Source: Pseudomonadota bacterium
GTDB taxonomy: Bacteria > Pseudomonadota > Alphaproteobacteria > Acetobacterales > Acetobacteraceae
Reading direction: 5' to 3'
Assembly (NCBI GenBank): GCA_021815825.1
Contig: JAKAZO010000019.1
Coordinates: 1-40,622, forward strand
DNA length: 40,622 nucleotides
This document shows positions 1 to 6,340 of this stretch, one piece after another (within the stretch, counting starts at the first letter, position 1; every line of letters begins with the position of its first letter). Position numbers and translations under genes: made by a program. The notes under the pieces are model-generated. The model was given only the letters and a program-made list of their open reading frames with translations. It had not been told where the DNA came from and made no database searches.

Positions 1-561
1 GTGGTCGAGTTCTCCGGCGAACGCAGCGCGGCGACGGTCGAGTTCTGATCGGTGCGCAGCGCGGCGGTGGTCGAGTTCTCCGGCGAACGCAGCGCGGCGA
101 CGGTCGAGTTCTGGTCGGTGCGCAACGCGGCGGTGGTCGAGTTCTCCGGCGAACGCAGCGCGGCGACGGTCGAGTTCTGATCGGTGCGCAACGCGGCGGT
201 GGTGGAGTTCTCCGGCGAACGCAGCGCGGCGACGGTCGAGTTCTGATCCGTGCGCAGCGCGGCGACGGTCGAGTTCTGGTCGGTGCGCAACGCGGCGGTG
301 GTCGAGTTCTCCGGCGAACGCAGCGCGGCGACGGTCGAGTTCTGATCGGTGCGCAGCGCGGCGGTGGTGGAGTTCTCCGGCGAACGCAGCGCGGCGACGG
401 TCGAGTTCTGATCGGTGCGCAGCGCGGCGGTGGTCGAGTTCTCCGGCGAACGCAGCGCGGCGACGGTCGAATTCTGGTCGGTGCGCAGCGCGGCGGTGGT
501 GGAGTTCTGATCGGTGCGGAGCGCGGCGGTGGTCGAATTCCCTCCGGTGCGCAGGGCCGCT
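1..561. repeat. 17 tandem 33-bp units, mostly alternating as 66-bp pairs
   Basis: Seventeen back-to-back 33-bp units fill 1-561. Each ends in gcagcgcggcg or a close variant. Two types alternate on the plus strand: one with ttctccggcgaac and one with ttctgatcggtgc. The alternation breaks at 232-297, where two of the second type stand together, and at the right end (463-561), where units are more diverged. All units are exactly 33 bp, so the coding frame on the minus strand is kept throughout. The array continues off the left edge. Confidence 0.95.
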
Positions 562-692
562 GATGGCGTCCCGCTGATCGCGCTGCCGGTGTTCACGGTA
601 CGTCCGCAGGGGCCGCTGGCGTCACCCGCAAGGGCAACTCCCGGCAACACCAACGCCGCCGCCGCCACGCCCGCCAAAAGAAACGCCTTCAT
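1..692 (-). CDS. Exported 11-residue-repeat protein (C-terminus beyond window)
   Basis: Reading the minus strand from the ATG at 692-690 gives an open frame of 230 codons with no stop before the window edge, so the protein is partial at its C-terminus. It begins with a clear signal peptide (MKAFLLAGVAAAALVLPGVALA) and probable cleavage after ALA. A short linker with one Cys (GPCGRT) follows, and from about residue 44 there are 17 consecutive 11-residue repeats. Two forms mostly alternate, AALRTDQNSTV and AALRSPENSTT. Each contains AALR and NST and is rich in Ser, Thr, Asn and Ala. A GGAG-like ribosome site lies just upstream (GGACGGAG, 702-709 on the plus strand). I do not recognise the family. 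An 11-residue period fits a hendecad coiled coil or another periodic fibre, so a periplasmic or surface structural role is possible. The frame, signal peptide and repeats are seen directly; the role is not. Confidence 0.8.
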   Translation of the reverse strand, partial: MKAFLLAGVAAAALVLPGVALAGDASGPCGRTVNTGSAISGTPSAALRTGGNSTTAALRTDQNSTTAALRTDQNSTVAALRSPENSTTAALRTDQNSTVAALRSPENSTTAALRTDQNSTVAALRSPENSTTAALRTDQNSTVAALRTDQNSTVAALRSPENSTTAALRTDQNSTVAALRSPENSTTAALRTDQNSTVAALRSPENSTTAALRTDQNSTVAALRSPENST

Positions 693-1025
693 GCCTGTGT
701 CTCCGTCCTCATATTGGCCCAGCGGCTCGACACCCGAACGGCGCCACAACCTTGCCCGTGGCTCCGTATGCCCGGTTCGGTGGCCTGGTATGTCGTCGCA
801 CCTCACCATTGGTGCGTCCTGCGCTCTGGCCGGTTGAATAAACATTTAGGCAGCCGCCACGGAGATGCAATCACCCCGGTCTTGGGAGAAGTACGTAAGG
901 GAGCGTCCGCCGTGCATGTCCAATACGGTCGATGGCCTCGCTTGGATACACATGTTTTGACAATTCCGCCGCGCGCGTGCCTGCCATGAGCCGCCTGCGG
1001 GGTTCCGAACGCGGTTCGGGGGTGG
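693..1025. other. Intergenic region upstream of the repeat protein, downstream of folK
   Basis: No convincing gene lies in these 333 bp. Short open frames on both strands lack codon bias, ribosome sites and recognisable motifs. The region must hold the promoter of the leftward repeat-protein gene, but I cannot place one with confidence. Near the folK end there is a 6-bp inverted repeat, CCGAAC-gcg-GTTCGG, at 1005-1019. It could be a weak folK terminator, although no T-run follows it on the minus strand. Confidence 0.5.
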
Positions 1026-1532
1026 CTATACCGGCGCGAGCGGTCCCATTTCCACCAGATCGTGAGCGGGGAGGGCGGCGATGAGGCCGGCCAGCGTCGC
1101 CCCGGTGCCGGGGTGAACCCAGTCCGGCACCAACTCGGCCAGCGGTCGCAGCACGAATCCGCGCTGATGCGCGCGCGGATGGGGAAGGATGGGGTCCGGG
1201 AAGCTCCTGACGAGGCCGTCCAGGTCGATGATGTCGAGATCGAGCGTGCGTGGCGCATTGGCCACAGTGCGCTGGCGCCCGGCCGCGGCCTCGACTCCCT
1301 GCAGGGCGCCGAGCAGCCAGGCCGGATCTGCGGCCCCGGCGAGGCTGGCGACGGCATTGACATAGCGGGGTTGCGCGGAGGGTGGGACCGGCGCGCTGCT
1401 CCAGGCCCGCGACGCGCCGACGAGCCGGAGCCCGGGCAGGGCGGCCAGGGCCCCGAGCGCGCGCCGCAGCGTGAGCAGCGGCGGGGCGCCGTCCGGGGCA
1501 GGAATATTTGCGCCCAACGCAACGATAATCAT
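1026..1532 (-). CDS. folK: 2-amino-4-hydroxy-6-hydroxymethyldihydropteridine pyrophosphokinase (HPPK)
   Basis: A cytoplasmic folate-biosynthesis enzyme that transfers pyrophosphate from ATP to 6-hydroxymethyl-7,8-dihydropterin. At 168 residues it has the normal HPPK length. It starts MIIVALGANI (the family's ALGSN-type N-terminus), carries YVNAVASL in the middle, and has the family signature RTLDLDIIDLDG around residues 95-107, whose Asp residues bind Mg-ATP. The segment LPHPRAHQRGFVLRPLAEL is the conserved C-terminal stretch. The ATG at 1532 has an AAGGGGG ribosome site about 7 nt upstream. No other folate genes are adjacent. The gene is transcribed away from the NYN/UDG pair, sharing a 165-bp divergent spacer with it. 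Confidence 0.95.
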   Translation of the reverse strand: MIIVALGANIPAPDGAPPLLTLRRALGALAALPGLRLVGASRAWSSAPVPPSAQPRYVNAVASLAGAADPAWLLGALQGVEAAAGRQRTVANAPRTLDLDIIDLDGLVRSFPDPILPHPRAHQRGFVLRPLAELVPDWVHPGTGATLAGLIAALPAHDLVEMGPLAPV

Positions 1533-1606
1533 GCCGAACCCCCTTCCCGGGCACGAGCGCCGGGTCTATGAACGAGACATTGCCATTCGGGCGAAGCAGA
1601 CCAAAT

Positions 1607-1646
1607 CAGTTGAGACTTCCCAGTTGAGACTGCGACCGGTGAGACT
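1607..1646. repeat. Three short direct repeats (GAGACT) in a divergent promoter region
   Basis: The spacer between folK and the NYN gene has CAGTTGAGACT at 1607-1617, the same 11-mer at 1621-1631, and a degenerate copy, GGTGAGACT, ending at 1646. GAGACT recurs at 1612, 1626 and 1641, at steps of 14 and 15 bp. This could be a small operator, but no matching regulator is recognised. Confidence 0.45.
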
Positions 1647-1697
1647 GCCGCTCGGACAGGCGCAAAGTCCGATTAGCGATGCCGGAAGGTTCCATAC

Positions 1698-2303
1698 ATG
1701 CATTTCCTGCCAAATGAACGCACCGCGTTGTTCATAGACGGGGCAAACCTGTATTCTGCGTCCAGAAATCTTGGTTTCGATGTGGATTACAGGAGTCTCC
1801 TTGAATTTTTTCGTCGCCAATGCCACCTAATCCGAGCTTATTACTATTCGGCGATCCTGGAGACTGAAGAATATTCACCGATCAAGCCGCTGACCGATTG
1901 GCTTGCGTATAACGGGTACACGCTCGTCACCAAGCCGGCAAAGGAATTCACCGACAGTGCCGGCCGGCGGCGGATCAAGGGCAATATGGATATCGAGCTC
2001 GCGATCGATATGCTCGAACTCGCGCCGAAGCTCGATCACGCCGTCCTGTTCAGCGGCGACTCCGATTTCCGCCGTCTCGTCGAGGCGGTGCAGCGCCAAT
2101 GTGTCCGCGTGACCGTGATCTCCTCGGTCCGCACCTCCCCGCCGATGGTCGCCGACGAGTTGCGTCGCCAGGCCGACGAATTCGTGGAACTCGCGGAGGT
2201 GGCGCAGGAATTCACCCGCCGCCAGATGGAGCCGCGGCCGCGCCAAGGGGGGCGCCAGACCCCGGCCGAGCCCTACGCCGATCATCCGGCCGATGCCGGC
2301 TGA
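1698..2303 (+). CDS. NYN-domain (LabA/DUF88-like) putative ribonuclease
   Basis: This 201-residue protein has the NYN (PIN-like) nuclease fold of the LabA/DUF88 group. The hallmarks are an N-terminal ALFIDGANLY with its acidic residue, the mid-protein KGNMDIELAIDM, and AVLFSGDSDFRRLVEAV with the conserved Asp pair, followed by VTVISS. Members of this fold are metal-dependent RNases, but the substrate here is unknown. The tail after about residue 175 (RQMEPRPRQGGRQTP) is basic and probably disordered. The first 200 bp are clearly lower in GC than the surroundings, with runs such as gaattttttcg, a possible sign of different ancestry. The uracil-DNA glycosylase starts 3 nt after the stop, so the two are very likely co-transcribed. 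Confidence 0.88.
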   Translation: MHFLPNERTALFIDGANLYSASRNLGFDVDYRSLLEFFRRQCHLIRAYYYSAILETEEYSPIKPLTDWLAYNGYTLVTKPAKEFTDSAGRRRIKGNMDIELAIDMLELAPKLDHAVLFSGDSDFRRLVEAVQRQCVRVTVISSVRTSPPMVADELRRQADEFVELAEVAQEFTRRQMEPRPRQGGRQTPAEPYADHPADAG

Positions 2304-2306
2304 GCG

Positions 2307-2951
2307 GTGCCCCTCGCTGGCGAGCCGGGGCCGGAATGCGCCCTCTGCCCGCGTCTGGCCGCGTTCCGTGCCGCGAACCGCGCCGCCTGGCCCGATTGGT
2401 TCAATGCACCAGTGCCGGGTTTCGGGCCGCGCTCGGCCCGGTTGCTCATTGTCGGCCTCGCGCCCGGGCTGAAGGGCGCCAACCGCACCGGCCGCCCCTT
2501 CACAGGCGACCATGCCGGCATTCTGCTCTATGAGACGCTGCGGCGCGCGGGGCTCGCCGTGGGCGCCTACGCGGCGGCGGCCGATGACGGTCTCTCCCTG
2601 CGCGATTGCCGCATCGTCAACGCGGTGCGCTGCGTGCCGCCGGAAAACAAGCCGTTGCCGGCCGAGATCGCGGCTTGCCGGCCATTCCTGGCCGCCGAAT
2701 TCGCCGCCATGCCGAATCTCCGCGCCGTGCTCGCTCTCGGCCGCATCGCGCACGAGGCCGTGTTGCGGGCGCACGGGCTCACTCCCGGCCGCTATCCCTT
2801 CGCCCACGGCGCCGAGCACGCGCTGCCGGGCGGGCCGCGCCTCTTCGAGAGCTTCCATGTCTCACGTTACAATACCGCGACACGCCGCCTGACCGAAGAG
2901 ATGTTTCGCGCCGTCGTAACGAGATTATGCGGCTACCTCTCGATGATGTGA
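2307..2951 (+). CDS. Family 5 (UDGb-type) uracil-DNA glycosylase
   Basis: A DNA-repair enzyme that removes uracil and related deaminated bases from DNA. Motif 1, GLAPGLKGANRTGRPFTGDH (residues 50-69), is the family 5 form. It lacks the catalytic polar residue position of families 1 and 4 but keeps the downstream TGD. Motif 2 near the C-terminus is FHVSRYNT. Four cysteines (C11, C14, C109, C124) are placed as expected for the 4Fe-4S cluster of family 4/5 enzymes. The start is a GTG at 2307, 3 nt after the NYN stop, and no other start fits in this frame before motif 1. At 214 residues the length is normal. The link to a NYN RNase-like gene is not a known pathway and may be simple co-transcription. 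Confidence 0.9.
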   Translation: MPLAGEPGPECALCPRLAAFRAANRAAWPDWFNAPVPGFGPRSARLLIVGLAPGLKGANRTGRPFTGDHAGILLYETLRRAGLAVGAYAAAADDGLSLRDCRIVNAVRCVPPENKPLPAEIAACRPFLAAEFAAMPNLRAVLALGRIAHEAVLRAHGLTPGRYPFAHGAEHALPGGPRLFESFHVSRYNTATRRLTEEMFRAVVTRLCGYLSMM

Positions 2952-3026
2952 GCGCGTTCCCCCCTCCGCAACGCGAGCTGGATTTGCTATGCGTGTCGCA
3001 TACCGGGGAATGGGGGAAACGGGTTC

Positions 3027-5840
3027 ATGTCCAGCACGACCTACGACGTGAGCACCAGCGCACTGCTGGCCGCAGACATTACGGCCATCGACGCGCAGGC
3101 CAGCGGCAGCGCGACACTCACGCTGCAGAACTCGCTCACCGAATCGGCGAACCTGCCGGCCATCAACCTCCATAGCGGGGTCAGCCTGGTCATCAACGGC
3201 GGCGGGTTCACCCTCGATGGCGCCTCCACCTACCAGGGCCTGGCCGTCGTCTCGGGCGCCGTCAGCATCAACGATCTGACCATTGCCCACGCTCTTGCTG
3301 TGGGGCAGGCGGGCGGAGTTGCGGGTGGCGGCGGCGGCATGGGCGCGGGCGGCGGGCTGTTCGTCGGCAGCGGCGGCACGGTGGCGCTCAGTTCGGTGAG
3401 CTTCAGCGCCGATCAGGCCGTGGGTGGCGCCGGCGGTAATGGGCTGTTCGGCGCCAACGGTGGCAATGGCGGCGGTGCCGATTTCGGATTGCTGCCGAAC
3501 GGGGGAAGCGGCGGCCTTACCAACTTGCCCGGCGCACCGGGATTGGCCGGCGGCTTCGGTGGCGGCGGCGGCGGTGGTGGTGGGCTGGCGGCCGGCCTGC
3601 CCGGACCCGGTGGCGCGGCCGGCTTCGGCGGCGGCGGGGGTGGGGCCGGCATCGGGCCCGGCGCGGGGGGATTCGGCGGCGGATCGGGCGCGGCGGGCGG
3701 CGGCGGCGGCCTCGGCGCGGGCGGCGATATCTTCGTCCAGCAGGGCGGCGTCCTGACCCTCAGCACCGGCATTCTGGCCGGCGCGAGCGTCGCGGGCGGC
3801 CAGGGCGGCAGCTCGACCGGACCTCAAGCCGCCTCCGGCCAGGGTTTCGGCGGAGGCATCTTCATCCAGGGCAATGGCGCCATCACGCTCGCTGCCGGTG
3901 CCGGGCAGACGCTGAACGTTGTCGACCCGGTCGCCGACCAGACAGGCTCCGGGGGCACCGGCAGCAACAGCGGCGCCGGCGCGGTGGTGATCCAGGGCCC
4001 CGGAAACGTGGTCCTGTCCAACTCGGCCACCTACACCGGCGGCACGACGCTGGATCCGGGGGCGGATCTCACCATCGGCAGCGGCAATGCCTATGGCAAC
4101 GTGGTGTTCGCGGCGCCGACGAGCCAGGGCGAGACCCTGGATTTCGGCGGCAACAGCATGGTCGGCAATACGCTCACGCTCGACGGTCTCGCCGCGGGGG
4201 ACACGCTGCTCGCCAACGGCACCATCTCCGCCTTGGCCAGCGTGTTGACGACCCCCCAAACGGTGACGTTGAACGTGTATTTCAGCACGGGCGTCTCGGC
4301 GGCGCTGGACCTGGCGAACCTGGCCGCCGGCTCCGGGCTGGCGTTGACCAACTCCGCCGCCGGCGCCGCGATCGCCATCACCAGCAACCATGCGCTGGAC
4401 AATGGCGCGCTCGGGCTCGATCTCTCCGACTATACCGCCGCGGAGCAGGCCGCGATCGTGCAGTGGAGCAGCATAGCTCTGAACGGCCACGCGCCGTTTG
4501 TCTCAGTGTCCCCGAGCGGCCAAGGCTTTGCCCCCGCCGGCAGCTTCTTCAGCATTGCGTTCGCCAGCGCGCCTTCGGCGGGCGCCTCGATGGTCATGCC
4601 CTCCGGCTATGACGCGCTCATCGCCGCGGGCCCCAATGCCACCAACCTCTCCGTCAGCAGCGGCAGCGCGGCTCCATCTCAATTGATCGCCAACGGCGCC
4701 GGCGGCGGCTCGATCGTCGATTCGGGTGGCGGTCACTCGATCATCGGCGGCTCCGGCAACACCACCATCACCACCGCATCGCACGACGCGGTGTTCACCG
4801 GCGACGGTGCCAACACCGTGTTCGCCGCCGCCGGCTCCGACAGCATCACCACCGGCACGGGCCAGAACCTGGCCTTCCTCGGCGGCTCGAGCGACATGGT
4901 TTCGTCGAACGGGGCGGACACCATCGTCGGTTCCAACGCCTCGGGGCAGACCGAATTCCTCAACGCCGCCGGCGCGGAGGTGTTCGGTGGCAACAGCGGC
5001 GCCAACACGGTGGTCAATTCCGGCGGCCAGGACACGGTCGCGGCCGGCAGCGGGCAGGAGACGATCTTCGCCAATGCCGGTGGCGGGCTCTACGAGCTGA
5101 ATTCGAGCGCTGGGCTGGAATTCGTCGGCAACACCACCGGTACCGGGACGATCCTCGGCGGCTCGGGCCACGCGACGCTGTTCGGCGGCTCGGGCAAGTA
5201 CGTCGCCTTCCTCGGCGGCGAGACGACGGAGTTCGCCATCCAGCAGGGCGCGGCGACGATGGTGGGCGGGGCCGGCAATGCCTCGGTGTGGGCCGGCAAC
5301 GGCGGGCCGGATGAGTTCTTCCAGAACACCGGCAGCCTGCTCTACGACGCGCAATCGAGCCAGAGCACGGTGGTCTCGGCGACGAACAGCCCGGCGGCGG
5401 TGCTGTTCGCCGGCGCCGGCGGCGCGATCAATCTGTTCGGCGCCAGCAACGGCAATGTCTTCGTCGGCTACGGCACCGGCAACACGACGCTGAACGGCGG
5501 CGGCGCCTCGGGCAACGACATCTTCTTCGCCGGCACCGGCAACACGACGGTCTTCGGCGGCGCGGGCAATGACAGCCTCGTCGCCGGCACCGGCAACGCG
5601 GTGTTCGTCGCCGGCACCGGGGCCAATGCGTTCGAGTTCACCAAGGGCGCGGCCGGCGGGACCGACACGATCTGGAATTTCTCCGCCGCGGACCAGGTCG
5701 ACCTGTTCGGCTACGGCGCCGGTGCCATCACCGGCCAGAGCAGCGCCGGCGGCTCCACCACGGTGACGCTGACCGATAACACCAAGATCATCTTCGCCGG
5801 CGTTGCCAGCCTCAATACCGCGCAGATCCATAGCTTCTGA
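3027..5840 (+). CDS. Large glycine-rich RTX-like secreted protein A (type I secretion candidate)
   Basis: A 937-residue protein poor in Lys, Arg and Cys and rich in Gly, Ala, Asn and Thr. There is no N-terminal signal peptide (MSSTTYDVSTSALLAADI). Residues about 90-240 are dense Gly-rich blocks (GGGGG, GAGGG, GFGGG), followed by beta-strand-like segments. From about residue 560 there are degenerate hemolysin-type turns such as GGSGNTTI, GGAGNDSL and AGTGNAVF. The end (DTIWNFSAADQVDLFGY, then TKIIFAGVASLNTAQIHSF) resembles the acidic and hydrophobic C-terminal export region of type I secreted proteins. No secretion genes are in the window. The last 321 residues are almost identical to those of the next large protein. 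GGGGAA precedes the ATG. A surface adhesin or matrix protein is the likeliest role. An enzyme is not excluded, but I see no catalytic motif. Confidence 0.82.
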   Translation: MSSTTYDVSTSALLAADITAIDAQASGSATLTLQNSLTESANLPAINLHSGVSLVINGGGFTLDGASTYQGLAVVSGAVSINDLTIAHALAVGQAGGVAGGGGGMGAGGGLFVGSGGTVALSSVSFSADQAVGGAGGNGLFGANGGNGGGADFGLLPNGGSGGLTNLPGAPGLAGGFGGGGGGGGGLAAGLPGPGGAAGFGGGGGGAGIGPGAGGFGGGSGAAGGGGGLGAGGDIFVQQGGVLTLSTGILAGASVAGGQGGSSTGPQAASGQGFGGGIFIQGNGAITLAAGAGQTLNVVDPVADQTGSGGTGSNSGAGAVVIQGPGNVVLSNSATYTGGTTLDPGADLTIGSGNAYGNVVFAAPTSQGETLDFGGNSMVGNTLTLDGLAAGDTLLANGTISALASVLTTPQTVTLNVYFSTGVSAALDLANLAAGSGLALTNSAAGAAIAITSNHALDNGALGLDLSDYTAAEQAAIVQWSSIALNGHAPFVSVSPSGQGFAPAGSFFSIAFASAPSAGASMVMPSGYDALIAAGPNATNLSVSSGSAAPSQLIANGAGGGSIVDSGGGHSIIGGSGNTTITTASHDAVFTGDGANTVFAAAGSDSITTGTGQNLAFLGGSSDMVSSNGADTIVGSNASGQTEFLNAAGAEVFGGNSGANTVVNSGGQDTVAAGSGQETIFANAGGGLYELNSSAGLEFVGNTTGTGTILGGSGHATLFGGSGKYVAFLGGETTEFAIQQGAATMVGGAGNASVWAGNGGPDEFFQNTGSLLYDAQSSQSTVVSATNSPAAVLFAGAGGAINLFGASNGNVFVGYGTGNTTLNGGGASGNDIFFAGTGNTTVFGGAGNDSLVAGTGNAVFVAGTGANAFEFTKGAAGGTDTIWNFSAADQVDLFGYGAGAITGQSSAGGSTTVTLTDNTKIIFAGVASLNTAQIHSF
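4875..5840 (+). repeat. Copy 1 of 966-bp near-identical direct repeat (C-terminal cassette)
   Basis: This stretch matches 9191-10156 at a fixed offset of 4316 bp. By eye I find five differences: one at 4890, two changing Lys to Arg, and two changing Val to Ile near the end. That is about 99.5% identity, third codon positions included. Identity begins at ttcctcggcggctcg and stops exactly at the stop codon; the sequences after the two stops are unrelated. Confidence 0.95.
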
Positions 5841-6340
5841 CAAAGCCTTCTGGACGATGGCGGGCGCTCGGCGCCTTGCGCAGCGCCTGGAGGATGTGCT
5901 CGGTACCGGAGCGGCATCGATATGATCGATGCTCCAGCGCCCCGCCGTACAGCGGTCTATTGCATAATCCATTGAATCAACCGGTGGATTAGATCGGCGC
6001 TCGGGTCGTCGGCAAGGCACCACGGCCGAGTTTCGGCTGATGGCAGAGATCGCCTGGACGCTGCGCGAGGCCGAACTGGTTGCCGATGCATCGATCCGCG
6101 CGCTCATCTTAAAAAAAGAGTTAATCGCTACCGGCAATACCGCCTTTGCAAGCTGCAAAAATTAATGATTAGCTAATTTTTACAGCGACCATTTCGGCGG
6201 CCCGTCCGACGAAGTCAGGCCGCGCTAGAGTGGGATGGCTGAGCGAAAGCGATGTCATCCCACTCTAGCTCTTTGTTTGATCGCGTGATTCAGACCTACG
6301 GCGATTCCACCTACGGTCATCACGCGCTAGGAGCTTAAGT
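5841..6340. other. Spacer between the two RTX-like genes, with an unassigned short frame
   Basis: No recognised gene lies in these 500 bp. A frame on the plus strand opens after the stop at 5965-5967 and ends with TAA at 6163-6165. From its ATG at 6040 it encodes 41 residues beginning MAEIAWTLREAELVADASIR. It has plausible amino-acid composition but no ribosome site or known motif, so it may be a gene remnant. A local AT-rich patch (about 6105-6185, including ttaaaaaaagag and ttagctaattttt) stands out against the GC-rich surroundings. Two palindromes follow at 6225-6326 and are listed separately. Confidence 0.55.
6225..6326. repeat. Two adjacent palindromes, REP-like element before gene B
   Basis: The first palindrome has perfect 12-bp arms, ctagagtgggat (6225-6236) and atcccactctag (6257-6268), around a 20-nt loop. 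The second has 8-bp arms, cgcgtgat (6282-6289) and atcacgcg (6319-6326), enclosing two direct copies of acctacgg. The block ends with ctaggag, whose AGGAG (6329-6333) is the ribosome-binding site of the following gene. The layout resembles dispersed palindromic elements of alphaproteobacteria. Whether it recurs elsewhere in the genome cannot be told from this window. Confidence 0.7.

Noticed and set aside
1-561. CRISPR array
   Set aside because: The units are contiguous coding repeats with no unique spacers and stay in frame with a signal-peptide protein.
514-989. Short plus-strand open frames across the repeat gene and its upstream region
   Set aside because: They are antisense to the signal peptide and repeats of the leftward exported protein or lie in the spacer, with no ribosome site or known motif.
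2925-4490. Minus-strand open frame (521 codons) opposite the start of gene A
   Set aside because: Antisense of Gly-rich coding sequence with no start signal, domain or plausible protein composition.
4503-6158. Long minus-strand open frame (551 codons) opposite gene A
   Set aside because: Composition is Arg/Gly/Ala/Glu-rich antisense translation of the cassette. The same frame opens opposite copy 2, so it is a property of the GC-rich sense codons. Its upstream part in the spacer shows no domain.
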